Assembly (NCBI RefSeq): GCF_014647315.1
Contig: NZ_BMOY01000006.1
Coordinates: forward strand, 1 to 64,000
Length of the DNA: 64,000 nucleotides
DNA from: Paenalicyclobacillus cellulosilyticus
GTDB taxonomy: Bacteria > Bacillota > Bacilli > Alicyclobacillales > Alicyclobacillaceae
Reading direction: 5' to 3'
Shown here in pieces: positions 35,156-46,322 of this stretch (positions are counted from its first letter, which is position 1; the number at the start of each line of letters is the position of its first letter). The position numbers and the translations under genes were made by a program. The notes under the pieces were generated by a model that saw only the letters and a list, made by a program, of their open reading frames with translations, searched no databases and was not told the origin of the DNA.

Positions 35156-35926
35156 TTACTGTCCCCCCTTCGCCACGGCTTCCGCCATCGCCACAAAGGA
35201 CGATGGGTCCAGGCTGGCGCCGCCGACCAGCGCACCGTCGATGTCCGGCTGGGACGTGAACCCGGCGATGTTGTCCGGCTTGACGCTGCCCCCGTACAGG
35301 ATGCGCACCCCTGCGGCCGCCGCCTCGCCCTTTTCCCGCGCCACCACCTGGCGGATATAGGCAATCACCTCTTGGGCGTCCGCAGGCGTCGGCGTCCGCC
35401 CGGTCCCGATGGCCCACACCGGCTCATACGCGATGACCATCTGCGACGCCTGCTCCGCCCGGACATCGGCGATGCCCGAGACGGTCTGCGCCTCCACCAC
35501 CGCGAGCGTCCGGCCAGCCTCGCGCTCCGCCAGGTCCTCGCCGACACAGAGCACCGGCGTCATCCCGTGCGCCGCCACGGCCGCCACCTTCTGCCGCATC
35601 CACGCGTCCGGCTCGTGAAACACGTTTCGCCGCTCCGAATGACCGACCAGGACGTACTGGACGCCGAGCTCCGTCAACATCCCGGGCGCAATCTCGCCCG
35701 TGTACGCCCCCTCCTCGGCAAAGTGAACGTTCTGGGCCCCCAGCTTGACGCACGAAGGCAGGATGACGCGCAGCGCGTGCAGGGCGGTGAACGGCGGGCA
35801 GACCGCGTAATCGACCGCGGGCGAGAGGCGCGAGGTCTGCCGGCCCAGTTCCTCCGCAAAGGCGCGCGCTTGTGCGACCGTTTTGTACATCTTCCAATTG
35901 CCCATCAACAGTTTGCGCCGTGCCAT
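35156..35926 (-). CDS. tpiA: Triosephosphate isomerase
   Basis: TpiA interconverts dihydroxyacetone phosphate and glyceraldehyde 3-phosphate. The 256-residue TIM barrel has the N-terminal Lys in LMGNWKMYK, the catalytic His in VLVGHSERR, catalytic Glu in IAYEPVWAIGTG and the phosphate loop ILYGGSVKPDN. GGGAGGAAAAG precedes the ATG at 35926. It lies between pgk and gpmI in the glycolytic operon. Confidence 0.97.
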   Translation of the reverse strand: MARRKLLMGNWKMYKTVAQARAFAEELGRQTSRLSPAVDYAVCPPFTALHALRVILPSCVKLGAQNVHFAEEGAYTGEIAPGMLTELGVQYVLVGHSERRNVFHEPDAWMRQKVAAVAAHGMTPVLCVGEDLAEREAGRTLAVVEAQTVSGIADVRAEQASQMVIAYEPVWAIGTGRTPTPADAQEVIAYIRQVVAREKGEAAAAGVRILYGGSVKPDNIAGFTSQPDIDGALVGGASLDPSSFVAMAEAVAKGGQ

Positions 35927-35940
35927 GAGCTTTTCCTCCC

Positions 35941-37128
35941 TCAAGCGCGATCGCGCAATGCCGCGACGCCGGGCAGCTCCCGGCCTTCGAGGAACTCGAG
36001 CGACGCGCCGCCGCCCGTGGAAACGTGGGTCATCTTGTCCGCCAACCCGGCCTGCTCCACTGCCGCGACAGAATCGCCGCCGCCGATGATGGTCACGCCG
36101 TTCACCGCCGCCACCGCCTCCGCAATCGCGATGGTACCCCTGGCGAACGCCGGCATTTCAAACACACCCATCGGCCCGTTCCAGATGACCGTCTTCGCTC
36201 CGGCGATAGTCTGGCGATACCGTTCGACCGTCGCGGGGCCGATGTCGAGCGCCATGCCGTCCTGCGGCACCTGGCCGACCGGATACACCGCGTGCGGGGC
36301 GTCCGCCGCAAACGCCTCGGCCACCACCAAATCCACCGGCAGCAAAAGCGGCTTGCCGAGCGACCCCGCCTGCTGCAAAAGCGCGCGCGCGGTGTCGAAC
36401 GCCTCTGGCTCCACCAGCGATTTGCCCATGGTGTGGCCCTGCACGGCGAGGAAGGTGTTGGCCATCCCGCCGCCGATGATGAGGGCGTCCACCTTGGGCA
36501 ACAGGTTTTTCAACACGCCGATTTTGTCGGAGACCTTCGCTCCGCCGATGATGGCGACGAACGGCCGCGCCGGGTTGGCCAGGGCGCCGCCCATGACGGA
36601 GATTTCCTTTTCCATCAAGAATCCGGCCACAGCCGGCAGGAACTTGGCCACGCCGGCGGTGGACGCGTGCGCCCGGTGCGCCGAACCGAATGCGTCGTTC
36701 ACGTACACGTCGCCCAGCTGCGCCAGCTGGCGGGCGAACGACTCGTCGTTCTTCTCCTCTTCCTTATGAAAACGCAGGTTTTCGAGCAACAGCACCGCGC
36801 CGGACGGCAACGCCTGCGCGGCGGCCGTGGCCGCTTCGCCGACGCAGTCCTCCGCGAAGCGAATGTCCGTGCCTGGCAACAGCGCCTGCAGGTGGCGCGC
36901 CACCGGCCGCAGCGAATACTTCAGGTTGCGCTCCCCCTTCGGCCGGCCGAGGTGGCTCATCAGGACCACCGAGGCGCCGTGATCGAGCAGATAGCGGATG
37001 GTCGGCAGCGCGGCGCGGATGCGCGTGTCGTCCGTGATGGTCTCCCCGTCCATCGGCACGTTGAAGTCCACCCGCACCAAGGCGCGTTTTCCCTGCCAAT
37101 CGACATCCCGGATGGTCAGCTTGTCCAT
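35941..37128 (-). CDS. pgk: Phosphoglycerate kinase
   Basis: Pgk transfers phosphate from 1,3-bisphosphoglycerate to ADP. The 395-residue bilobal enzyme has [11 protein letters not shown], the substrate region HLGRPKG and the nucleotide-binding [11 protein letters not shown] near the end. GGAGGCGGG precedes the ATG at 37128. The ATG is 33 bases after a strong terminator located behind gapA, so its expression depends on read-through or on a promoter inside gapA. Confidence 0.97.
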   Translation of the reverse strand: MDKLTIRDVDWQGKRALVRVDFNVPMDGETITDDTRIRAALPTIRYLLDHGASVVLMSHLGRPKGERNLKYSLRPVARHLQALLPGTDIRFAEDCVGEAATAAAQALPSGAVLLLENLRFHKEEEKNDESFARQLAQLGDVYVNDAFGSAHRAHASTAGVAKFLPAVAGFLMEKEISVMGGALANPARPFVAIIGGAKVSDKIGVLKNLLPKVDALIIGGGMANTFLAVQGHTMGKSLVEPEAFDTARALLQQAGSLGKPLLLPVDLVVAEAFAADAPHAVYPVGQVPQDGMALDIGPATVERYRQTIAGAKTVIWNGPMGVFEMPAFARGTIAIAEAVAAVNGVTIIGGGDSVAAVEQAGLADKMTHVSTGGGASLEFLEGRELPGVAALRDRA

Positions 37129-37160
37129 CGTCCCGCCTCCCGCGTCCGTCAAAGTCGCTC

Positions 37161-37193
37161 AAAAACGGGGAGAATGCCGAACCATTCTCCCCG
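37161..37193 (-). terminator. Terminator between gapA and pgk
   Basis: On the minus strand CGGGGAGAATG (37193-37183) pairs perfectly with CATTCTCCCCG (37176-37166) around a 6-base loop and is followed by TTTTT. It splits the glycolytic operon and should give higher gapA than pgk transcript levels. Confidence 0.88.
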
Positions 37194-37247
37194 CATGCAC
37201 AATACACGTGCCGGACCCGTCCGGACGGCCGCGGTCCGGCCGCAGGT

Positions 37248-39304
<2,057 letters not shown>

Positions 39305-39322
39305 TCGCGGCCCTCCATCGCC

Positions 39323-39361
39323 CGGGACAAATCACGTCCCGATGGTGCGGTTCGCGTCCCG
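39323..39361 (-). promoter_or_regulatory. CggR operator
   Basis: On the minus strand two CGGGAC elements start exactly 20 bases apart (39361-39356 and 39341-39336), the second followed by GTGATTTGTCCC. The spacing equals that of the Bacillus subtilis CggR operator. It lies downstream of the promoter, before cggR, as in Bacillus. Confidence 0.75.
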
Positions 39362-39404
39362 CCCATGACAAAGAAAAACACGGTGCAAGGCAACCGCCGA
39401 TTCC

Positions 39405-39433
39405 ATTGTATAGCAACGGTGTGCCGCAGACAA
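39405..39433 (-). promoter_or_regulatory. Promoter of the cggR-gapA operon
   Basis: TTGTCT (39433 to 39428), 17 bases and TACAAT (39410 to 39405) on the minus strand. The predicted start is near 39398, so the operator covers about +37 to +75. Confidence 0.75.
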
Positions 39434-39566
39434 GCGATGGCCGAATAAACTGGAATGCACAACATCAGACCATCACCCCGTCACCCACCATGAATGGCGC
39501 ACCGCCGGCACCTGGCACCGCGGCTGGATGCCAAGCGTGCTGACGGCGGTCGCTGGAGGGAAGACC

Positions 39567-40406
39567 ATGCGCATCGGCGTTCTCGGCACGGGCAACATCG
39601 GCAGCATGCTCGCGCGCGTGTTCGTTCAGGTCCCGGAATGCGAAGTCACGGTCTACAATCGATCCCCTGCCAAGGCATACGCCCTGCAGGCGGATGTGCC
39701 GCGGCTGGCCGTCGCCGGCACCGCGCGGGAGGTGTTGGCGCAGAGCGACATCGTCTTCCTCTGCACCAAGGCACAGGACGGTCTGGCCCTCATGGCCGAC
39801 GCAGGAAAGCACCTGCGCCCCGACCAGGATGTGGTCACCACCATCAGCACCGTGTCCATCGCGGCGTGGGAGGCGCTGACGCCTGCCCGCATCGCCATCG
39901 CCATACCCAGCATCGTGCAGGAGGTGCGCAAAGGGGTCATCCTCGTCGCCCACGGCACGCGGATGGCGGAAGCGGATCAGGAGCGGATCGAACGGCTGCT
40001 CGCCGTCGCCGGCGTCCCGTTCGTCATCGAGGAGTCCCAAATCCGCGTCTGTTCCGACCTGACCAGTTGTGGTCCCGCGTTCATCGGCCACCTCCTGCAG
40101 GTCTGGGCCCGACAGGCAGCGTCCTTTGGCCGGATCAGCGCTGCCGAGGCCGAATTTCTGCTCAACAAGACCCTCATCGGCCTCGCCGCCATGTTGGAGT
40201 CGGGGGCCACGCTGCGGGACATCATCACCCGGGTGGCCGTCCCGGCCGGCGTCACCGAAGCCGGCATATGCGCCATGACCCCGTTGGCCCGCAGCATGTT
40301 CGCGGCGCTCCACGACGCCACCTGGCGCCGCGTGCAGGCCCAAGAAGACACGTGCGGCCCCAAAGCGGGCGAAACGGCGGACAATCTGTCGGATGCAGGC
40401 GGATGA
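39567..40406 (+). CDS. comER: ComER-like protein (pyrroline-5-carboxylate reductase fold)
   Basis: The protein has an N-terminal NAD(P)-binding Rossmann motif (MRIGVLGTGNIGSMLA) and the ProC-like C-terminal helical domain (LTSCGPAFIGHLL, AGVTEAGI). It matches ComER, the ProC paralogue found near comE in Bacillus, more than a housekeeping proline enzyme. Proposed roles of ComER are in biofilm and sporulation control. GGAGGG lies 6 bases before the ATG at 39567. It is divergent from cggR. Classification as ComER rather than ProC rests on overall sequence style and is moderately sure. Confidence 0.75.
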   Translation: MRIGVLGTGNIGSMLARVFVQVPECEVTVYNRSPAKAYALQADVPRLAVAGTAREVLAQSDIVFLCTKAQDGLALMADAGKHLRPDQDVVTTISTVSIAAWEALTPARIAIAIPSIVQEVRKGVILVAHGTRMAEADQERIERLLAVAGVPFVIEESQIRVCSDLTSCGPAFIGHLLQVWARQAASFGRISAAEAEFLLNKTLIGLAAMLESGATLRDIITRVAVPAGVTEAGICAMTPLARSMFAALHDATWRRVQAQEDTCGPKAGETADNLSDAGG

Positions 40407-40532
40407 AGGCGAGCCCCTTGTCCTCGCCCGGACGATCATCGATAATAGAAATCGGAAATTGTCCGACATATCTTTTGCCAACCTTCCCATTCTCTCCATA
40501 GCCTGGAGCAGAAACAGGTTGGTCGTTGTGCC

Positions 40533-42281
40533 GTGCAACCATCCCGTACCGACACGAGGTCCCGTCCAAACATGCGTGATCGAACCGTTTTCCCGCAACC
40601 GGTCGGCACCAGGACAGGAGAGCTTTGGCCTCCCCTTTGCACCTGCGGCCGAGCCGAAGACCTACAACAGAACATCCGCTCCGCGTGGGAACAGTTTCGC
40701 ACCGGCGCTGCGCCAGCATGGGTGACCGCGCGCATCCGCCCGGAAGTCGTCGGCGGCTGGGAACGGTGCCGTATTTGGTTGCGGCAGACCGACCAACTCG
40801 CCCTGCCGCGGCTCAACCAGGCTGACCTCGGCCGCATCTGCCAGCGCAACTTCCCGCTCATCCGCGCGGCGCGCGCCCATTTCAACCGGTTGCTGAAAGA
40901 CATGGCATCTTGGCAAGGCGCCGTGCTGTTGTGCGACAGCGAGTGCTGGCTGGTCGACATGATGGGCGCCCCTGCGGCGGTGGAAGCCCTGCGGCAAAGC
41001 GGGATCGAGACGGGTGTCAATGTGGACGAGCGCTACCTGGGCAACAACGGGATCGGCAGCGCCATCGCCACGCGCCAGCTCGCTTGGTGGGAAGGAGCGG
41101 AACACTACCACCGCGCCCTGCACGAGTGGTCGACCGCCGGCGCACCCCTCATCTCGGGGTCGCTCATCGGAGCCATCGCGGTCGCCGTCCCGTCCCCGAC
41201 GCTCGATCCGTCGCTCATCACGCTGGTCCAATCGGCGGCGGTGGCCATCCTGAATTGGCTCGAGGTGGAGGCGTCGCGGGAAGATACCCTGCGCATGCAC
41301 CACAGCTTGCTGAGCCAAATCGAATACCACGTGGTGTATCTGAACGCGCAGGGAGAAATGGTGCAGGAGCGCCATCCGCTGCCCATCTCCGATCGCGTTC
41401 GCTGCGCGATGCACGCGCTGACGCGGCAGGAAGAAGCGGACCATGCGGAGTTGACGCTCGACGACCAGGTCTATCAGGCGGACATCCGCTGTTTGTATGA
41501 CAGCACCGGCCAACTGTCCGGCAAGATTGGCGTCTTCCGCAACGTGACCCAGCTCAAGCGCCTTGAGGCGCGTGCCCAGGACGCCGAAAAGCTGTCGCTC
41601 TTGACGTCCTTGACCGCGGGCATCGCCCATGAAATCCGCAACCCGCTGACGACGGCGCGCGGATTCCTGCAGCTGTTTTTGAAACGGCTGTCGTCGGAGG
41701 AGGACAAGCGGTTCTTGGAGCTGACCATCGAAGAGCTCGACCGCATCCACCACCTGGTCACCGATTTCATGTCGCTGGCCCGGCCGAACCCGCCGCGGTT
41801 CGCCCACGTCGACGTGGCCGCCCTGCTCGAAGCGGTGGCCGAGTTCATCCAGCCCGAGATGTCGCTGCATTCGGTGCGGTTTGACGTGACCCCCCTGCCG
41901 CGCGGTGTCTGGGTGTGGGGAGATGAGAACCAACTGAAACAGGTGGTGCTCAACATCATCCAGAATGCGCTCCAGGCATGCACCCAGAACGACACCATTC
42001 GCCTGTCCGCGCGCGTGCACGGCCAGATGGTCGATATCGTCGTCGAAGACACGGGCCTCGGCATGGACCCGGACCAGGTGCGGCGCGCATTCACGCCGTT
42101 TTACACCACCAAGGCCAGCGGGACCGGGTTGGGGTTGTTCATATGCAAGCGGATTGTCGAGGCGCACCAGGGGAAAATCGACATCGACAGCGCACCGGGG
42201 CGCGGCACGCGCGTCACCGTCCGCCTGCAGTGCACGCACAAGCCGGAACGCGAACCGCGCAACGCGGACGCCACCGTCTGA
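40533..42281 (+). CDS. Sensor histidine kinase with AcoR-like GAF input domain
   Basis: Residues about 40-260 resemble the N-terminal sensory half of AcoR-type activators (RPEVVGGWERC, GNNGIGSAIATRQLAWWEGAEHYHRAL). A PAS-like stretch follows (about 260-350). Then come HisKA with GIAHEIRNPLTTARGFLQ (phospho-accepting His) and an HATPase domain with NIIQNAL, EDTGLGM and GTGLGLFICK. No membrane segments are present, so it is a cytosolic kinase. It is an orphan with no response regulator adjacent. The start is uncertain: GTG at 40533 and ATG at 40572 both have weak ribosome sites. A small inverted repeat (TCGGA/TCCGA, 40452-40466) lies upstream. The C-terminal part resembles the KinA/KinE sporulation kinase style. 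Confidence 0.85.
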   Translation: MQPSRTDTRSRPNMRDRTVFPQPVGTRTGELWPPLCTCGRAEDLQQNIRSAWEQFRTGAAPAWVTARIRPEVVGGWERCRIWLRQTDQLALPRLNQADLGRICQRNFPLIRAARAHFNRLLKDMASWQGAVLLCDSECWLVDMMGAPAAVEALRQSGIETGVNVDERYLGNNGIGSAIATRQLAWWEGAEHYHRALHEWSTAGAPLISGSLIGAIAVAVPSPTLDPSLITLVQSAAVAILNWLEVEASREDTLRMHHSLLSQIEYHVVYLNAQGEMVQERHPLPISDRVRCAMHALTRQEEADHAELTLDDQVYQADIRCLYDSTGQLSGKIGVFRNVTQLKRLEARAQDAEKLSLLTSLTAGIAHEIRNPLTTARGFLQLFLKRLSSEEDKRFLELTIEELDRIHHLVTDFMSLARPNPPRFAHVDVAALLEAVAEFIQPEMSLHSVRFDVTPLPRGVWVWGDENQLKQVVLNIIQNALQACTQNDTIRLSARVHGQMVDIVVEDTGLGMDPDQVRRAFTPFYTTKASGTGLGLFICKRIVEAHQGKIDIDSAPGRGTRVTVRLQCTHKPEREPRNADATV

Positions 42282-42312
42282 CGAGGGCCACGCGCGGACA
42301 ACGGACGCTCGC

Positions 42313-43284
42313 TCAGCCAGGCAGGGTGTCGAGCGGACGGACCCACACCTCCGCCGCTTCCCGGTTCGCCGCCGCGGCGGCTGCGGCGGCTGCAGGGCCT
42401 TCGCCAGCCGGTGGCCCGCCCGTTGCGGCGCGCGGGCGAAATTGGAGCTGCTGGAAAAACCGCCGCGCCCGGGCGTTGCCGGGCGGCAAGCGCACCCAGA
42501 CGGACGTCCCCCCGAGCAGCTGCGCAAACGACGCCATCGCCTCTACCGCCTCGCTTGCCAACCCCAGCCGGCGCCACAGCGGATCGACATAGACGAGGGT
42601 GATCTCGGCCGTCCTGTCCGGGCCGATGTGCAGTGCGCAACAACCGGCGACATCCGGGCCGGCACCCGGTGGGACGCCGGATCTGCCCGCACGGTCTGGT
42701 CCGACGATGAAGAACACGTGGCGCGCCGGGTCCGCCAGCCATTCGTCGGCGCGCCACCTGCCCGTCTGCGGTACGGCGTCTGCGGCGCCCCGTGCGGCCG
42801 GCCACTCCGCCAACACCTGCAACTCCGCCGCCGCAGCGTCGAGCAGCGCCTGCAGCCGTTGGGCTTCTTGGGGCGGGACGCGCCGCAAAGACGACCTCCG
42901 TGCCGTACCCCCGGCGGAACCCAATCCGGCATCGTCCCATCCGCCTGCATTCGCCGGCAGCGTACTGCTTGCGCCGCGTCCCGCGCCGTGTGCCGCAGCG
43001 GATGCTCCGCCTCCCTGGATGCCGCCCGGCGCCCCCTCGGCCGGCCGGGGACGCGGGCGAGGCACCGGCCGGCGCGCATCCCGTTCCGCCCGCAGCCGGC
43101 TCGCCGCCCGGCCAAACCGGTCGAGCCACCAGAACAGCGTGAACACGCCGCCGTAGGTCAACCCCACGCCCATCCACAACGGCAGCGGACGACCGAGCGC
43201 GCGCAGGCCGAGGGCGGCCAAGGCGCAAAGCGCGAAGACCGCCAGCGAAGCGGCCAACAAGGCGATCCGCAGCCGCCTGCGCAT
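42313..43284 (-). CDS. Membrane-anchored GNAT-like acetyltransferase
   Basis: This 323-residue protein has two N-terminal hydrophobic helices (about 7-30 and 36-53), then an Arg/Pro/Gly/Ala-rich linker (about 60-135). A C-terminal domain follows with the GNAT-like acetyl-CoA pattern EITLVYVDPLWRRLGLASEAVEAM and RRFFQQLQF. The last 40 residues contain a poly-Ala stretch. The usual Q/RxxGxG/A loop is seen as RRLGLA. The substrate is unknown. GGAGGCG precedes the ATG, which lies 3 bases after the pepF stop, so the two form an operon. Confidence 0.6.
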   Translation of the reverse strand: MRRRLRIALLAASLAVFALCALAALGLRALGRPLPLWMGVGLTYGGVFTLFWWLDRFGRAASRLRAERDARRPVPRPRPRPAEGAPGGIQGGGASAAAHGAGRGASSTLPANAGGWDDAGLGSAGGTARRSSLRRVPPQEAQRLQALLDAAAAELQVLAEWPAARGAADAVPQTGRWRADEWLADPARHVFFIVGPDRAGRSGVPPGAGPDVAGCCALHIGPDRTAEITLVYVDPLWRRLGLASEAVEAMASFAQLLGGTSVWVRLPPGNARARRFFQQLQFRPRAATGGPPAGEGPAAAAAAAAANREAAEVWVRPLDTLPG

Positions 43285-43287
43285 CGT

Positions 43288-45222
43288 TCACGCCTCCAAC
43301 AGCGCCGCCAGTTCATCCACCAGGGCATCGAACTGACGAAGCGTCGCGCGCACCGGCTCGGGCGACTCCATGTCGACGCCCGCCTTGCGCAACAGCTGGA
43401 TGGGGTAATCCGATCCGCCGCTCTTCAAAAACTCGAGGTAACGCGTCACGGCCGGCTCGCCTTCCGTCAAGATCTTCTGCGCCAGCGCGGTGGCCGCGGA
43501 GATGCCGGTGGCGTACTTGTAGACGTAAAACGCGTTGTAAAAGTGGGGAATGCGCGCCCACTCCAATTGGATGTCTTCATCGACGTGGCACACGGCGGAG
43601 AAGTACGCCCGGTTGAGGTCGTAATACGTCCGGCACAACCAATCGGGTGTGAGCGCCCCGCCCTGCTCGACCTGCTCATGGGTGAGCTTCTCGAATTCCG
43701 CGAACATCGTCTGGCGAATGAGGGTGCCGCGCACCCCTTCCAACTGGTGATTGATGAGGTACGCCCGGCGTTTTTTGTCATTCGTGTTTTGCAACAGGTG
43801 ATGCATCAAGAGGGCCTCGTTGCACGTCGAGGCCACCTCGGCCACGAAGATGGTGTAGTCGGCGTACGTCACCGGCTGGTGCTTGTGCGAGAAATACGTG
43901 TGCATCGCATGCCCGAGTTCGTGCGCGAGCGTGAACACGTCGTGCAGGTTGCCTTGATAGTTGAGAAGGATGTACGGATGGACGCCGTACGTGCCCCAGG
44001 AATACGCGCCGCTCGTCTTGCCCTTGTTCTCGAACACGTCGACCCAGCCGGAGGTCAGCCCCTCCCGTGCGACCTGGACGTACTCCTCCCCGAGCGGCGC
44101 CACCGCCCGCAGCACCACTTCCACCGCCTCTTCGTACGACATCCGCCAGTCCACATCGCCGACGATGGGGGTGTACAGGTCGTACATGTGCAGCTCGTCG
44201 AGGCCGAGCACCCGTTTGCGCAACGCCAGGTACTTGTGCAGGCTGGGCAGCGCCTCCCGCACCGCCGCAATCAGGTTGTCGTACACCGAGACGGGCACGT
44301 TGTCGGCATCGAGCGCCATTTGCCGGGCCGACTCGTACCGGCGCAACCGGGCGTACACCACATCCTTCTTGACACTGCTGCCGTAGATGGCGGCCAGGGT
44401 ATTGCGGTGCTTGGCGTACGTGCTGTACACCGCGTCGAACGCCGCTTTGCGCACATCCCGGTTGCGGCTCTCGAGAAACTGGATGTAACGCCCGTGCGTC
44501 ACCTCCACCTCGCGGCCTTGTTCATCCCGGATCTTCGGGAAGCGGGTGTCGGCGTTGTTGAACATGGTGAAGATCTGGCTCGGTGCCTGCGTCACCTCAC
44601 CGAACGCCGCCAGGATCTCCTCCTGTTCGCGTGAGAGCACATGCGGTTTCTGGCGCAATAATTCTTCGAGGAGAAACCGGTACTGGCGCAGCGGTTCACA
44701 CGCGGACAAGAACGCTTGCAACCGCTCCTCCGGTATCGAGAGGATCTCCGGTTCGAGGAACGCCCGCGTTGCCTGGACCTCGACGTACAGCTTCATCGCG
44801 CTGTCGGTCAACGCCTGGTATTTCGCATTCGTGTTGTCTTCATCCCGCCGCATGCGCGCGTATGCGTACAGGCGGCCGATGAGCTCGCTTATCTGGTCCT
44901 GCAGCCGGAGCGCGCGCAGCAGGTGCTCGGCCGATTCGCCCAACCGGCCGTTTTCTGCCGCCAGTTCCTGCAGCAATTGGCGCAGTCTCTGCGCATCCTG
45001 CTCCCAAAGCGCATCTACTGCATACATGTCCTCGAGGCGCCACTTGTACCGGTCCTCGATCTCGCTGCGCAAAGGCAACTCCGCGGTGGCCACGCCGCCT
45101 TCCGCCTTGCTGTCTTCCGCAGCCCGTACCAACCGCGCAGGGTACGCCCCTGCCCGTTCCGGCTCGGCCCAAGCGACAGGCGCCGGACCGGCGCACATCT
45201 CTGTCTTCAACCATCTATCCAA
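43288..45222 (-). CDS. pepF: Oligoendopeptidase F
   Basis: PepF is a cytosolic M3 family zinc metallopeptidase that cleaves short peptides. The HExxH motif is HELGHAMH (His434, Glu435, His438), with the third ligand in the downstream EVASTCNEALL segment. The protein is 644 residues, about 40 longer than usual because of an Ala/Glu-rich N-terminal extension. A TTG start at 45222 is taken since AGGAGGG lies 6 bases upstream. A -10-like TACAAT is at 45327-45322 on the minus strand, but its -35 is poor. The membrane GNAT gene follows immediately. Confidence 0.94.
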   Translation of the reverse strand: MDRWLKTEMCAGPAPVAWAEPERAGAYPARLVRAAEDSKAEGGVATAELPLRSEIEDRYKWRLEDMYAVDALWEQDAQRLRQLLQELAAENGRLGESAEHLLRALRLQDQISELIGRLYAYARMRRDEDNTNAKYQALTDSAMKLYVEVQATRAFLEPEILSIPEERLQAFLSACEPLRQYRFLLEELLRQKPHVLSREQEEILAAFGEVTQAPSQIFTMFNNADTRFPKIRDEQGREVEVTHGRYIQFLESRNRDVRKAAFDAVYSTYAKHRNTLAAIYGSSVKKDVVYARLRRYESARQMALDADNVPVSVYDNLIAAVREALPSLHKYLALRKRVLGLDELHMYDLYTPIVGDVDWRMSYEEAVEVVLRAVAPLGEEYVQVAREGLTSGWVDVFENKGKTSGAYSWGTYGVHPYILLNYQGNLHDVFTLAHELGHAMHTYFSHKHQPVTYADYTIFVAEVASTCNEALLMHHLLQNTNDKKRRAYLINHQLEGVRGTLIRQTMFAEFEKLTHEQVEQGGALTPDWLCRTYYDLNRAYFSAVCHVDEDIQLEWARIPHFYNAFYVYKYATGISAATALAQKILTEGEPAVTRYLEFLKSGGSDYPIQLLRKAGVDMESPEPVRATLRQFDALVDELAALLEA

Positions 45223-45574
45223 GCAGATCCCTCCTCGTCCGTACGGACGATTGGTTTACGCAGGCGCCAAGGAACGGCGGATACGCAGGCGACAACTGGA
45301 AGAGCCTGACTCGACGCCATCATTGTAATACACCGCCGCACCCCCTGCACACCCGCCGGCTGCCGGGCATGCTGCACACACCGCGCGATCCGGTCTGTTC
45401 CATTTTGCCCGAGTTTGCCCGAGGCGCATCGTTTCTTCCGTACGTCGTTGACGCAAGCGCAGGAATGTGCGGAAATCAACCTGAACCCCGCGTGCACCAC
45501 CCGCGGACCGTTCGCATCCGCGCGCGGCCCGGGCGACGCCCGCGGTACAGCACGCAGCCCGGGAGGGATAGCGC
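45223..45574. other. Divergent intergenic region with a tandem 10-bp repeat
   Basis: These 352 bases lie between pepF (minus) and the HD-GYP gene (plus). TTTGCCCGAG occurs twice in direct tandem at 45404-45423, one helical turn apart, which could bind a regulator. A -10-like TACAAT for pepF is at 45322-45327 (minus). No gene or RNA motif is supported. Confidence 0.5.
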
Positions 45575-46237
45575 ATGTTCCGCCGCTTGCCCCCGCACGC
45601 ATGGCCTGCCCATCGCGTCCTGCACGCTTTGTGTCTCGCCATCGCGGCCAAGGCTCCGGAGACGTACCGCCATGCGCAACGCGTCTCCGCCTATTTCTTG
45701 CTGCTGGCCGAGAAGGTATACGGCGGCCTGTCGCCGCAGCACGCCCGCGATGTGGCGTGCGCCGGATTGCTGCACGACCTTGGTAAGCTGTACCTTCCAG
45801 AACGGATTCTGGAGAAACCAGGCCGGCTCACCCCTGCCGAGGCGGCGCTGCTGCGGCGCCACCCCCGCCTCGGTGCGGAAACGCTCGCCGCCATCCCCGG
45901 GCTTGCTCAGGCTGTCTCGGTGGCGCTCCACCACCACGAACGGTATGATGGCCGGGGTTACCCGGACGGCCTGCGCGGAGAACACATCCCGCTCGACGCC
46001 CGGATTGCCGCGTTGGCGGACGCGTTTGACGCGATGACCTCCGCCCGCCCGTACCGCTCGCCCCTGTCGCTCGATGCGGCGCTCGGCGAGATGGTGGCCG
46101 CGCGCGGTTCCCAGTTTGATCCCGAGCTCGTCGCGCTGTTCGTCCGCCATTTCGACAGCATCCGCCGCCTCTATTACGAGCTGCATGCGCCCGTCCGGCA
46201 GCAGAGCGGGGTAATGTTTTCCCCCCTTGTACTCTGA
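45575..46237 (+). CDS. HD-GYP-type phosphohydrolase domain protein
   Basis: This 220-residue single-domain protein has the HD pair in LLHDLGK and the GYP-subtype motif HHHERYDGRGYP, followed by DARIAALADAFDAMTS. HD-GYP domains usually degrade cyclic di-GMP; some members act on other cyclic dinucleotides. No sensor or receiver domain is attached. GGGAGGG lies 7 bases upstream of the ATG. It is followed by the flippase gene after 85 bases on the same strand, which might link it to envelope polysaccharide control. Confidence 0.85.
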   Translation: MFRRLPPHAWPAHRVLHALCLAIAAKAPETYRHAQRVSAYFLLLAEKVYGGLSPQHARDVACAGLLHDLGKLYLPERILEKPGRLTPAEAALLRRHPRLGAETLAAIPGLAQAVSVALHHHERYDGRGYPDGLRGEHIPLDARIAALADAFDAMTSARPYRSPLSLDAALGEMVAARGSQFDPELVALFVRHFDSIRRLYYELHAPVRQQSGVMFSPLVL

Positions 46238-46322
46238 CTCCTTCCATGATACCGTGGATACGGCGAAGTTGTGGAAAAGTGTTGAATGCGGCCCGCTGCG
46301 GCCGATAAACGGAGATGAACGT

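Noticed and set aside
41965-44634. A long plus-strand open frame from the kinase 3' end across the GNAT and pepF genes
   Set aside because: It crosses three genes in the wrong frame or strand and has no recognisable protein features.
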